Positions 44,414-53,423 of a DNA stretch of 64,000 nt are shown one piece after another. This DNA comes from Corallococcus coralloides DSM 2259. GTDB lineage: Bacteria > Myxococcota > Myxococcia > Myxococcales > Myxococcaceae. The position numbers and the translations under genes were made by a program. Position 1 is the first letter of the stretch. The number at the start of each line of letters is the position of its first letter. The stretch covers positions 806,001-870,000 of the forward strand of contig NC_017030.1 in NCBI RefSeq assembly GCF_000255295.1. The letters run 5' to 3'. The notes under the pieces were generated by a model. The model saw only the letters and a program-made list of their open reading frames with translations, searched no databases and was not told the DNA's origin.

Positions 44414-46963
44414 ATGTCCGCCCTGCTCGACAGCGGTGTGCGCCAGGGCGCGGAAGTGCGCTGCCCCGGGTGCATCCGCTTCATCCCTGCTGATGCCGCG
44501 TGCCCGCACTGCCTCTGTGGTGCCATCCCGCCGGAGCGCCATGGCTCCGCGCGGGCGTTGGTGAAGTCCGGCGTGGACCGCTTCGCCCTGGCGGCCCGCA
44601 CCGCCGCGCTGGAGCCCGCCCAGGTGGCGGTGCTGGAGGCGCGCTACGCACGGCAGTGGGGCGCGGTGCAGCGCCTCGCGGAGGACGCCCGGCGCATCGA
44701 GCCCCTCCTCATCCAGCGTGGCTTCGTGCGGGAGCTGGAGGACTCGTGGGCGTTGATCCTCCCCATCGAAGATGCGGCCCTGGAGGAGATGCTCGCGCCC
44801 TTCAGCCCCATGCCGGACTCGGTGGAGTGGCTGGCGAACAAGTCTCCGGATCCGACCCTGCGCCTCCTGGGAGCGCTCGCCTGTGTGCACCAGGGCAGCG
44901 GGTCGCGGGATGCCCGCTTCGCCGTGAGCAACCAGGTACTGCACGGGGAGGGCCGCGTGGCGGTGGAGGCCATGCTCGCGATGACGCGCTGGCGCAACGG
45001 CCTCGACCCCCGGCTCAGTCCCGAGGAGCGTGAGCGGATCCGGACGCTCGCCCTGGGCGTGCTCCATGTGCCGGAGCTGTCCGCGCGCGCCGCGGTCGCC
45101 TGGACGCGGGCCTCGCATGAGCCGACCCCCGCGAACGTCACCGAAGCGCTGCACCGGGGCCTGTATGGCTCCGACCCGGATGTCCGCTTCGAGTGCGCGC
45201 TGTGCCTTCGCGACGAGATGGAGGTCTCCCAGGCGCTGGACTCCTCCGACGCGGACCTCGCCGCCTTCGCGCGGCGCGTCCTGAGCCAGTGGGGCTCACG
45301 CCGGCTGCTCGCGCGCCTGCAGAAGGATGGGGATGCGGCCTTCGCCAAGGAGGTCCTCCGCGAACTTCCCACCCCTCCTCCCGAGGGCGCCCTGGAAGCG
45401 CTGCTCACCGTGTCGCTGCGCACGGTCGGGTCGCTCGCGGACGAGCTGCTCTCCTTCGCGAAGCGGCGTCCCTTCCGCGAATGGGGGCTGGAGGACCAGC
45501 GGCGCTGGGCCCGCTGGGCGCGCTCGGTGCTGAGCGACCTGCCCGCGGAGACCGCGCTCGACTTCTTCAGCTGGGCCGCCACGCCTCCCCGCGACGACCC
45601 CGAGCCTCCCGAGGAAGAAGAGTCCGAGGCGATGTGGGCCTTCCTGGAGGAGACCGTGCACGCCATCGACCGGGGCACGACGAAGGACCGCACCGCGTGC
45701 TTCGGCGAGTCCGAGTTCGCGCGCTTCCTCCACCATTCGGGCGTGGACGAACAGCGGCGGCTGAACGACTGGGCCTGCGACATGTACAGCGGCGAGGCCC
45801 TGCTGGAAGCGTTGATCCTGTTCCCCTCCAGGGCCCGGCACCTGGGCCTCGTTCCGGACATCTCGCGCACGGAGAAGCACCCCGACCCCGGTCACTTTGG
45901 CCGGCTGCTGATGGCCATCTGGGAAGGGCCGGGCCAGCACCTGCTGGTGGCGCCGCTGTCCCGCGTGGTGCGCTCCTGGCGCTCCCTCACCGGAAGCGAG
46001 CTGTTCGTCGAAGCCGTGTGGCGGCGCTTCCAGTCCCATCCCGCCGAGCGCGCGGCCCTGCTCACCGCCTTCGCGGCCTGGCGCGACCGCCTGTGGGAGC
46101 ACCAGTGCGAAGTGGAGCCGGACGCGCTGGTGCGCTTCCAGACCTGGTGGCGCGTGGATCCGGAAGGGCTCTACCGCCAGACGGAGCAACTGCTGGACCG
46201 CGTCCCGGTGGAGGCGCTGCCCAAGAGGCTGCGCGCCCTCTGGGACGCGGCGGAGGAGGTGGTGGGCACGCGCCCGCGCACGGCGTCCCTCTCCGTGTCG
46301 AAGGGCGCCATGGCGCTGCGCAACGGGCTGGAGTCCCGCGACGCCAGCGCCCGCGACGTCCTGGACGCGGAGCTGGAGCACTTCGAGTCGTGGCTTCCCG
46401 CCTTCGAAGAGCGCGTGCGCGCCACGCCGTCCCCGCAGGAGGAGTCCAACATCCACCGCGACTTCCTGGACGACACGCACAACGCGCTGCGGATGATGCG
46501 GGAGCGCCGTGAGCGCAGGCGTGAGGACGAGGAGCGCGAGCGGCAGCGCGCCATCGACCGCCAGGTGGCCGAGTCCCGCCGCCGCGACCAGGAGCGCCAG
46601 TTGGAGGCCCAGCGCCGCGAGGCCGAAGCGCTCCGGGCCCGGCAGGCCGCGGAACGCGAACAGCAGGAGACGCTCTCCCGCGTGAATGCGCAGCGCCTGC
46701 TGGTGACGCTCCAGCCGCGCGTGGCGCTGAAGGACGTGGACCGCGAGGTGCTCTTCCCGGAGTCGGCCTTCCCCACGCTCGTGGACTACGCGCGGATGAT
46801 CAAGGCGATGCAGCAGGGCGCGGACGTGATGAAGCTCTTCGAGACCCTGGGGCTCACGCCCGCCACCTGGGCCGCGCAGGCCACCGCCTGGGGACAGGTG
46901 ATGGTGGGCCGCATGGACCTGGGCATGCGCTTCGGGGAGCTGCTGACGGCGCCCTGGGAGTGA
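44414..46963 (+). CDS. Large zinc-ribbon/HEAT-like/coiled-coil protein
   Basis: 849 residues. A zinc ribbon opens the protein: Cys17, 20, 30, 33 and a fifth Cys at 35. Then come about 500 residues of helical repeats resembling HEAT/armadillo (LHRGLYGSDPDVRFECALCL is the clearest). An 80-residue highly charged coiled coil (RERRERRREDEERERQRAIDR onwards) follows, and an ordered C-terminal domain of about 80 residues. No catalytic motif. It is large, cytoplasmic and probably a scaffold. The window shows no partner; the 38-nt 3' gap separates it from a convergent SDR. Confidence 0.7.
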   Translation: MSALLDSGVRQGAEVRCPGCIRFIPADAACPHCLCGAIPPERHGSARALVKSGVDRFALAARTAALEPAQVAVLEARYARQWGAVQRLAEDARRIEPLLIQRGFVRELEDSWALILPIEDAALEEMLAPFSPMPDSVEWLANKSPDPTLRLLGALACVHQGSGSRDARFAVSNQVLHGEGRVAVEAMLAMTRWRNGLDPRLSPEERERIRTLALGVLHVPELSARAAVAWTRASHEPTPANVTEALHRGLYGSDPDVRFECALCLRDEMEVSQALDSSDADLAAFARRVLSQWGSRRLLARLQKDGDAAFAKEVLRELPTPPPEGALEALLTVSLRTVGSLADELLSFAKRRPFREWGLEDQRRWARWARSVLSDLPAETALDFFSWAATPPRDDPEPPEEEESEAMWAFLEETVHAIDRGTTKDRTACFGESEFARFLHHSGVDEQRRLNDWACDMYSGEALLEALILFPSRARHLGLVPDISRTEKHPDPGHFGRLLMAIWEGPGQHLLVAPLSRVVRSWRSLTGSELFVEAVWRRFQSHPAERAALLTAFAAWRDRLWEHQCEVEPDALVRFQTWWRVDPEGLYRQTEQLLDRVPVEALPKRLRALWDAAEEVVGTRPRTASLSVSKGAMALRNGLESRDASARDVLDAELEHFESWLPAFEERVRATPSPQEESNIHRDFLDDTHNALRMMRERRERRREDEERERQRAIDRQVAESRRRDQERQLEAQRREAEALRARQAAEREQQETLSRVNAQRLLVTLQPRVALKDVDREVLFPESAFPTLVDYARMIKAMQQGADVMKLFETLGLTPATWAAQATAWGQVMVGRMDLGMRFGELLTAPWE

Positions 46964-46999
46964 CGTCCACGGGCGCCTGGAGCGGGGGCTTGCCGCGCG

Positions 47000-47764
47000 C
47001 TACTGCGCGGTGGCGCCGCCGTCGAGGACCATCTCCGCGCCGGTCATCAGCTTGGACTCGTCCGACGCCAGGTAGACGACGGCGTGGGCCACGTCGTCCG
47101 GCTCACCGAAGCGGCCCGCGGGGATGCCCTTGAGCATGCGCGCGCGCGTCTTCTCCGCATGGCCACCGGCCTGGGCCAGCGCCTCCACCATGGCAGTCTC
47201 CACGTAGCCGGGGTGGATGGAATTGCAGCGGATGCCGTAGCCCTTGTACGCGCAGTGCAGCGCCACGGACTTGGACAGCATGCGCACGGCGGCCTTGCTG
47301 GAGCAGTACGCGGGGTACTGCGGCACGCCCACGAGCCCCGCGATGGAGGAGATGTTGATGATGGAGCCCTTGGACCCGCACTCCTTCATCACGCGGATGC
47401 CGTGCTTGCAGCCCAGGAACACGCCATCCAGGTTGACCGAGTGCACGCCCTTCCACTCGTCCAGGGACAGCTCCTCCACGTCCTTCACGACGCCCGTGCC
47501 GGCGTTGTTCACGAGCACGTCCAGCCGCCCGAACTTCTCCACCGTGCGCGCCAGCGCGCTCACCCACTGGTCCTCGCGGGTGACGTCCAGCGGGAGGAAC
47601 AGGCCGGCGTCGCCCAGCTCCTCCACCACCGCGCGGGCCTCGTCCTCGCGCCGGTCGGTGACCACCACCTTCGCACCCTCGCGCGCGAGCATCCGGGCGG
47701 ACGCGGCGCCCAGGCCCCCCGCGCCGCCGGTCACCAGGGCCACCTTGCCTTCGACTCGCTTCAT
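47000..47764 (-). CDS. Short-chain dehydrogenase/reductase
   Basis: 254 residues. TGGAGGLG, NNAG, the Ser of NISSIAG and YCSSK are intact, so it should be an active NAD(P)-dependent enzyme. The C-terminus GRFGEPDDVAHAVVYLASDESKLMTGAEMVLDGG is that of the cyclopentanol/3alpha-hydroxysteroid dehydrogenase-like branch, but sequence alone cannot give a substrate. It follows the enoyl reductase-like gene by 33 nt, so an operon of two oxidoreductases is likely. Confidence 0.9.
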   Translation of the reverse strand: MKRVEGKVALVTGGAGGLGAASARMLAREGAKVVVTDRREDEARAVVEELGDAGLFLPLDVTREDQWVSALARTVEKFGRLDVLVNNAGTGVVKDVEELSLDEWKGVHSVNLDGVFLGCKHGIRVMKECGSKGSIINISSIAGLVGVPQYPAYCSSKAAVRMLSKSVALHCAYKGYGIRCNSIHPGYVETAMVEALAQAGGHAEKTRARMLKGIPAGRFGEPDDVAHAVVYLASDESKLMTGAEMVLDGGATAQ

Positions 47765-47797
47765 GGTCGTCGTTCCTTCCTGTGGGCGGCGGGTGCT

Positions 47798-48784
47798 TCA
47801 CGCCGCGGGGTTGGGGGTGAGCAGAATCTTGCCGTTGCGGCCCGGCTCCAGCGCGCGCTTCACCGCGTCCTGGATGCGCTCCAGCGGATAGGTGCCGTCC
47901 ACGGGCGCCTGGAGCGTGCCCACGGCCATCAGCTCCGCCAGCCGCGCGAGCGTGGCGTTCTGCTCCTCGCGCGGTGCATCCCGCAGCCAGCGCGTCAGCC
48001 AGAAGCCGCGCAGGGTGACGTCCTTGAAGATGGTGGCCGCCGCGGACAGCTTGGGGCCCTTGCCGCTCATGGAGCCGTAGTTCACCAGCGTGCCGCCGGT
48101 GGAGAGACAGTCGCCCACGCGGCGCGCGGACTCACCACCCACCGCGTCGATGCCCAGCCGCACCTTCGCGCCGCCGGTGGCCGCGCGCACCTGCTGGGGC
48201 AGTTCGTCCGTGTCCAGCAGAACCACGTCCGCGCCCTGGGCCTTGAGCTGGTCGGCCAATTCCTGGCGGCGCACGACGTTGACGGTCTTCAGGCCCATCA
48301 CCTGCGCCAGGGTGATGAGGTAGCGGCCCACCGCGGAGTTGGCGGCGTCCTGCACCACCCACTCGCCGGGCTGGAGCGTCACGAACTGACGCAGCATCAA
48401 ATAGGCGGTGGGCGGGTTGATGAGCAGCATGCTCGCCTGGAGCAGGTCCAGTCCCGGCGGCACGGGCAACAGCTGCGCGGCGGGCGCGGTGAGGTGGGTG
48501 CGCCAGGTGCCCGCGCCCAGCGGGAGGAACACGAGGTCGCCCACGGCCACGGACTCGGTGCCGGACACCTCCACCACGCGGCCCACGCCCTCGTTGCCAG
48601 GCGTGGCGGGCAGCTTGGGCAGCACGCCGTATTCGCCGGAGAGGGTGAGCAGGTCGGACGGGTTGATGGGCGTGGCGAGCACGGCCAGCCGCGCCTCGCC
48701 GGGCTTCAGCGGCGCGGGTGAGTCCTCCACCACCTGGACGACGTCGGAGGGCGGCCCGAAGGCCGAGAAGCGCACTGCTTTCAT
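47798..48784 (-). CDS. MDR-family reductase (trans-2-enoyl-CoA reductase-like)
   Basis: 328 residues. It has the MDR fold without the structural zinc cysteines: INPSDLLTLSGEYG, PGNEGVGRVVEV, GTWRTH, VQDAANSAVGRYLITLAQ and NYGSMSGKG. This matches the mitochondrial ETR/MECR-like reductases, which reduce the C2-C3 double bond of enoyl-CoA/ACP with NADPH. Start set at 48784 with GGGAG upstream; the frame extends far beyond without a signal. Divergent from the LPG-synthase-like gene at 49066. Confidence 0.88.
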   Translation of the reverse strand: MKAVRFSAFGPPSDVVQVVEDSPAPLKPGEARLAVLATPINPSDLLTLSGEYGVLPKLPATPGNEGVGRVVEVSGTESVAVGDLVFLPLGAGTWRTHLTAPAAQLLPVPPGLDLLQASMLLINPPTAYLMLRQFVTLQPGEWVVQDAANSAVGRYLITLAQVMGLKTVNVVRRQELADQLKAQGADVVLLDTDELPQQVRAATGGAKVRLGIDAVGGESARRVGDCLSTGGTLVNYGSMSGKGPKLSAAATIFKDVTLRGFWLTRWLRDAPREEQNATLARLAELMAVGTLQAPVDGTYPLERIQDAVKRALEPGRNGKILLTPNPAA

Positions 48785-49065
48785 GGCATTGCTCCCGCGC
48801 TGTGAAGGCGGCGTCACCCTAATCGCCTTCCGCCCTGCTGCCGAGCGTGCGCTGTGATGGCACCCGCGGTGTGCATCCGCTGGTGGATGGATCCGCTCCG
48901 CCTGCATTCCCGCCCCAATGGCGCGGCGCTCTGTCCACCCCCGGACGCGAGCGGAAGGAGGCTGCCGGCCGGCGACGATCGGGCCTCGCCATGACGGTGG
49001 GGGCTGCACAGGTTCTGAAATGGACCCCTCGGTGGGGCGGGTGGGGACGGGCGAGGAGGTCGAGT

Positions 49066-50142
49066 GTGAGCAACGTGCACCACGAAGGGGCCCTGGCCGG
49101 GCCGGGGGCCGCCGCGGGGGAGGGGCTTTCCGCCTCACCGTGCGTCTGGAGACGCAGGCTGCTGACGGTCCTCAAGCCGGTGTTCGCGATGGGCGGCCTG
49201 GGGATGTTGGGGGCCCTGGTGCACAAGGCAGGCGCGGGCGAGCTGAAGACCACGCTCCTGGAAGCGCTGCCGCTGCTCCCCTGGGTGGTGTTCATCGAAA
49301 TGGGACGGCAGGCGTGCGACGCCACGGCGACGCGACTGTCCTATGGCGCGCGTGCACGGCAGGTGCCGTTGTCGGTGTTGGTACGCGCGCAGCTGATTGG
49401 CACGGCGGTGTCGAGCATGGCGCCCGCGGGCCGAGCGGCGGCGGAGGCGACGAAGGCCACGCTGCTGACGCCATACACGGGAGGCGCATCCGCGACGGCG
49501 GCGGCGGCCACGTCGCAGTCAGCATCGCTGGGAGCCGGAGGGCTCATCTCCTTTCCGTGCGCGCTGGCGGCCTATCTGATGACGGGCTGGAGCGCGTTCA
49601 CGGTGGCGATGCTGGTGCACGGCGTCGTGTTGCTGCTCGCGTCGCTGGGAGTGCGCGCGGGACTGCGGGCGAAGCGGCTGGGCGCCTGGATGCGCAGACG
49701 GTGCGGAAAGTGGGGCGAGCACGCGGAGGCGTTCCAGGCATCGGTGTGCGCCGGAGGGTTGTGTCCGTGGCGGCCGATGATGGCGTTCCTGGGCAGCCGG
49801 GTGTTGCAGGTGATGCAGTACGCGGTGCTGGCGCATGCGGTGGGCATCGACACGACGTTGGTGCAGGCGCTGTTCACGCAGGGGCTCTACCTGGTGGCGC
49901 TGGCGATGGGCTCACTGGTGCCGGGGCAGGTGGGCGTGACGGACGGCATGTTCTCGCTGGCGGCCGGAGCAATGGGGACGACAGCGGCGAAGGCGATGTC
50001 CATCGCGCTGCTCGCGCACACGGTGCAGGCGGTGTTCGTGCTGGTGGGGGCGCTCACGCCGTTGGTGTGGCGCGCGAAGGCGAAGGTGGCGGCCGCCGCG
50101 CCGGTGGTGCCGCCCGTGCTGCCCGCGCCGGTGTACCGCTAG
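49066..50142 (+). CDS. LPG-synthase-like multispan membrane protein
   Basis: 358 residues from a GTG with GGAGG six nt upstream. At least seven hydrophobic spans (VLKPVFAMGGLGMLGALVH, LLPWVVFIEMGR, FTVAMLVHGVVLLLASLGV, MQYAVLAHAVGI, GLYLVALAMGSLVPG). The VPGQVGVTDGMFSLA motif matches the flippase part of the lysylphosphatidylglycerol synthase/UPF0104 family. It lacks the cytosolic aminoacyl-transferase domain. Its stop codon overlaps the LysR stop on the other strand by 4 nt. Confidence 0.82.
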   Translation: MSNVHHEGALAGPGAAAGEGLSASPCVWRRRLLTVLKPVFAMGGLGMLGALVHKAGAGELKTTLLEALPLLPWVVFIEMGRQACDATATRLSYGARARQVPLSVLVRAQLIGTAVSSMAPAGRAAAEATKATLLTPYTGGASATAAAATSQSASLGAGGLISFPCALAAYLMTGWSAFTVAMLVHGVVLLLASLGVRAGLRAKRLGAWMRRRCGKWGEHAEAFQASVCAGGLCPWRPMMAFLGSRVLQVMQYAVLAHAVGIDTTLVQALFTQGLYLVALAMGSLVPGQVGVTDGMFSLAAGAMGTTAAKAMSIALLAHTVQAVFVLVGALTPLVWRAKAKVAAAAPVVPPVLPAPVYR

Positions 50143-51074
50143 GTCCTGTCCGTCAGGGCCTGGCGCGCGGACGCCTCGCGAACGAGCCAGTCGCGAAACG
50201 CCACCAGCTTCGGGAGCGTGGCGCACTCGGGCCGGTAGACGACGTAGTAGGCGAGCACGGAGGGGAACTCGACCTCCGGGAACAGGCGCACCAGCCGTCC
50301 GGCCGCGAGGTCGTCATGCGCCATGATGCTGCGGGCCAGCGCCACGCCCTGCCCGTCGATGGCCGCCTGCAACACCGAGGCGGAGTTGTTGATGCGCAGG
50401 CCCCGTTTTGTTTCGACGTCCTTCGCGCCCGCCTTCTCGAGCCATGCATCCCACGTGGCGAAGCCCAGGCGCGCATCCACGGACCGGTCATGGATGAGCC
50501 GGAGGCCGCGCAGGTCCGACGGCCGGCGCGGACGGCGGTTCTGCCGGAGGAGCGCCGGTGAACAGACGGGATAGACCTCCTCGCCGAGAAGCTTTTCGGC
50601 GACCAGCCCGGGCCAGCTCCCAGCGCCGTAGCGCACGCCGACATCCACCCCGCGCGCGGCGAAGTCGAGCAGCTCGGTGGACGCATCGAGCCGCACGTCC
50701 AGCTCCGGCCATGCGGCCTGGAACCGCTCGAGGCGTGGCAGGAGCCACTTGGCCGCGAAGGCGGGGCTGACGGTCACGGTCAGCACACCGGCCGACGAGC
50801 TCTCCTTCAGCCGCGCGACGCCGACGCTCAGCCGCTCGAATCCCGCGCGGATGTCCGGCAGCGCCCGCTGGGCCGCTTCAGTGAGGACGAGCCGCTTCCG
50901 TCCGCTCGTGCCCCGGTGGAACAGCGGCGTGCCAAGCGCCTCCTCGAGGCTTCGCACGAGCTGTCCGACCGCCGCCGGGGTCACGTGAAGCTCGGCGGCC
51001 GCGGCGGAGAAGCTCTCGTGCCTGGCGCTCGCCTCGAAGGCGCGCAAGGCATTGAGGTGTTCGGGTGCGCTCAT
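50139..51074 (-). CDS. LysR family transcriptional regulator (GcvA-like)
   Basis: 311 residues. N-terminal winged helix-turn-helix (LNALRAFEASARHESFSAAAAELHVTPAAVGQLVRSLEEALGTPLF) with the LysR signature, then the substrate-binding domain (LTVTVSPAFAAKWLLPRLERF). The SAAAAELHVTPAAVGQ residues place it near GcvA/AmpR-type members. Divergent from the operon beginning at 51189, and so probably controls it; the palindrome at 51150-51163 lies between. The 3' end overlaps the convergent gene at 50142. Confidence 0.9.
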   Translation of the reverse strand: MSAPEHLNALRAFEASARHESFSAAAAELHVTPAAVGQLVRSLEEALGTPLFHRGTSGRKRLVLTEAAQRALPDIRAGFERLSVGVARLKESSSAGVLTVTVSPAFAAKWLLPRLERFQAAWPELDVRLDASTELLDFAARGVDVGVRYGAGSWPGLVAEKLLGEEVYPVCSPALLRQNRRPRRPSDLRGLRLIHDRSVDARLGFATWDAWLEKAGAKDVETKRGLRINNSASVLQAAIDGQGVALARSIMAHDDLAAGRLVRLFPEVEFPSVLAYYVVYRPECATLPKLVAFRDWLVREASARQALTDRT

Positions 51075-51149
51075 GGGCGGTCAAGATTTCCTTTGTCGGG
51101 GGCCAAGAACATCTCGTTTGCGACGGCAGGTGTTCAGGAACATGAATCC

Positions 51150-51163
51150 TCTCGTCGACGAGA
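51150..51163. promoter_or_regulatory. Candidate LysR-box palindrome
   Basis: A 14-bp perfect palindrome TCTCGTCGACGAGA, 25 nt upstream of the ATG at 51189 and in the divergent LysR intergenic region. It is the only strong symmetry there. Confidence 0.4.
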
Positions 51164-51188
51164 TAGCCCATCTTTCACGAGGACACCC

Positions 51189-51470
51189 ATGGTCTACCTG
51201 CAAATCACTCTTCGGATTTCTCCCAACAACCGGCCCGCGGCCGCCGGTGTGTATCAGCGCTACAAGGCACCCTTCCTGGAGACGATCGCCGGCGCGAAGT
51301 CGAAGGAGTTGCTCGTCCGTGACGAGGACGTGCAGGTGCTCCACGGGTTCGAGACGGCGCAGCAGGCCAGCGCCTACCTCAAGACCGACCTGTTCAACGC
51401 TGACGTCGTGGCCGCGCTGAAGCCGCTGCTCGACGCCGCCCCGGACGTCCGCATCTACCAGGCTGCCTGA
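51189..51470 (+). CDS. Small hypothetical protein, possible ABM-like fold
   Basis: 93 residues. The pattern VYLQITLRISPNNR, YQRYKAPFLETIAGAKSKELLVRDEDVQVLHGFETAQQASAYLKTDLF resembles the dimeric alpha/beta barrel (antibiotic biosynthesis monooxygenase, ABM-like) with its FETAQQASAYLKT segment. No catalytic residues can be assigned. GAGGACACCC precedes the ATG. First gene of the operon, 9 nt ahead of the SDR and divergent from LysR. Confidence 0.7.
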   Translation: MVYLQITLRISPNNRPAAAGVYQRYKAPFLETIAGAKSKELLVRDEDVQVLHGFETAQQASAYLKTDLFNADVVAALKPLLDAAPDVRIYQAA

Positions 51471-51479
51471 GGTGCTCCA

Positions 51480-52262
51480 GTGAGTGCACGATTCCCCCAT
51501 CAGAAGCTCATCGTCGTGGGCGGTACCAGCGGCATGGGAAAGGCCGTGGCCCAACTCGTCCTCGAGGAGGGCGGGCGAGCTGTTGTCATCGGGCATCGAG
51601 ACGACAAGCTCCAGGCCGCCGTCACGGAGTTGGCCGCGTTCGGTTCCGTGGACGGCCTCCGCGCGGACATCACCTCGGGTGCCGAGAGACAGGCGTTGGT
51701 GGCCCAGTTGCGGAGGGACCACGCCGACGCGACGCTGCTGGTCAACGCAGCGGGCGTCTTCCTGCCGAAGTCCTTCCTGGAGCACGAGGAGCGCGATTAC
51801 GACCTGTACCTCGACCTCAACAAGGCGGTCTTCTTCATCACGCAGGCCGTCGCGAGATCCATGGTCGCCATGGGCAAGGGAGGCGCGATCGTCAACATCG
51901 GCTCGATGTGGGCCCGGCAGGCCATCCAGGCCACTCCCTCCTCGGCCTATTCGATGGCCAAGGCAGGACTTCACTCGCTGACGCAGCACCTGGCGATGGA
52001 GTTGGCCAGCCATGGCATTCGCGTCAACGCGGTTTCGCCCGCGGTCGTCGAGACCCCCATCTACGAGGGCTTCATCCCGAAGGAGCAGGTGCACCGTACG
52101 CTCCAGGGGTTCAACGGCTTCCATCCGCTGGGCCGCGTGGGCCGTGCGGAGGAGGTTGCACGGACCATTGCCCATCTGTTGTCGAACGAGGCTTCCTGGG
52201 TCACCGGAGCCATCTGGGATGTCGACGGCGGCGTCATGGCAGGACGCAACCAGTACAGCTGA
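51480..52262 (+). CDS. Short-chain dehydrogenase/reductase
   Basis: 260 residues from a GTG start. GGTSGMG, NAAG, Ser in NIGSMW and Tyr-Lys in YSMAK are present, so it is a complete classical [20 protein letters not shown] ends the fold. It probably oxidises or reduces an alcohol/ketone within the same pathway as its neighbours. Second gene of the LysR-linked operon, 9 nt after the small protein. Confidence 0.9.
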   Translation: MSARFPHQKLIVVGGTSGMGKAVAQLVLEEGGRAVVIGHRDDKLQAAVTELAAFGSVDGLRADITSGAERQALVAQLRRDHADATLLVNAAGVFLPKSFLEHEERDYDLYLDLNKAVFFITQAVARSMVAMGKGGAIVNIGSMWARQAIQATPSSAYSMAKAGLHSLTQHLAMELASHGIRVNAVSPAVVETPIYEGFIPKEQVHRTLQGFNGFHPLGRVGRAEEVARTIAHLLSNEASWVTGAIWDVDGGVMAGRNQYS

Positions 52263-52306
52263 GAGGCGAGGTTTCCGATGATGCCGACGATGACGGGAGC
52301 GTGCTG

Positions 52307-53287
52307 ATGAGTGGCCTGGCGAACCACGCATCTTTTCTTCGAGCCTTGCACGAGGCCCCGCGGGTGCTCACCGAGGGTTCCGTGGTCGAGCGCCTGCGTC
52401 GCCACCCCGCGGGACTGTTGGATCCGCACGTGGCCAACGCGGGCCTCCTCTTCAATCCAGAGGGACGCGAGGCGCTCGCCGGCATCTACCGCGATTACCG
52501 TGACATCGGCCTGCGCCACGGCCTGCCCACGCTCCTCCTCACGCCTACCTGGCGCGCGAACGCGGAACGGCTCGCACGAGCGGGGCTCGCCGGCCGCGAC
52601 GTTTTCGGTGAGGCGGTGGGGTTGTTGGCAGGCCTGCGCGATGAGGTCGGCGGCCGGGGGGAGGGCGTGTTCATCGGAGGGCTTGTCGGGTGTCGCGGGG
52701 ATGCCTACCGGCCCGAGGAAGCGCTCCCGCGCGAGGAGGCCGCGGCCTTCCACGCGCCGCACGTGGAGGCGCTCGCGCGAGCCGGGGTGGACTTCCTCGT
52801 GGCCCAGGCGCTGCCGGCCCTCTCGGAGGCCGAAGGCCTCGCCCTGGCGATGGCGGGCACGAGGGCGCCGTTCCTGCTGAGCTTCATCCTCCGTCCCACC
52901 GGGACGCTGCTCGACGGAACCCCGCTGGCCGAAGCCGTGGCGCGCATCGACGCCCTGCCCGGCGCGCGCCCGGCCGCGTACATGGTGAATTGCGTCCACC
53001 CCTCCATCTTCCGCGAGGGCCTGTCGCGCCAGCTGGCCGCCTCACCCGCCCTCGGCGCGCGGGTGGTGGGCCTGCAGGCCAATACCTCCCGCCTCTCGCC
53101 CGAGGAACTCGAAGGGCGCGCGGAGCTCGACAGTGAGACCCCGGACGCTTTCGCGAGGGAGATGGCGCGCGTCCACGCGGAGTGCGGCACGCGCCTGCTC
53201 GGAGGGTGTTGCGGCACCGACGAACGGCACATCGCCGCGCTCGCCAGCGCCCTGACAGAAGGAGCGCCGGGCGAGCGGCGCCCGTGA
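52307..53287 (+). CDS. Homocysteine S-methyltransferase family protein
   Basis: 326 residues. The three zinc ligands are visible: Cys in VNCVHP and the pair in GGCCGTDERHI. The family transfers a methyl group from S-methylmethionine, SAM or betaine to homocysteine (or a thiol analogue); no methyl donor can be chosen here. The N-terminus (LANHASFLRALHEAPRVLTEGSVVERLRR) is typical. GGGAG lies upstream of the ATG at 52307. Third gene of the operon, 44 nt after the SDR. The palindrome array begins 137 nt past its stop. Confidence 0.88.
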   Translation: MSGLANHASFLRALHEAPRVLTEGSVVERLRRHPAGLLDPHVANAGLLFNPEGREALAGIYRDYRDIGLRHGLPTLLLTPTWRANAERLARAGLAGRDVFGEAVGLLAGLRDEVGGRGEGVFIGGLVGCRGDAYRPEEALPREEAAAFHAPHVEALARAGVDFLVAQALPALSEAEGLALAMAGTRAPFLLSFILRPTGTLLDGTPLAEAVARIDALPGARPAAYMVNCVHPSIFREGLSRQLAASPALGARVVGLQANTSRLSPEELEGRAELDSETPDAFAREMARVHAECGTRLLGGCCGTDERHIAALASALTEGAPGERRP

Positions 53288-53423
53288 CGACAAGATCGCC
53301 GTGAACATGCAGGTGGCGAGGGTCCACTGCATCCGTGAGACAGGTCCCAGGTCCTCGGACCTGGAGTCTCCATGAGAAGGTGAGAACTCCCGCCGGGCCA
53401 CCCTGGCGGCGGCGACCTCCAGA

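Noticed and set aside
48847-49065. N-terminal extension of the LPG-synthase-like gene to 48847
   Set aside because: The extension is polar and lacks a ribosome site; GTG at 49066 has GGAGG at ideal distance.
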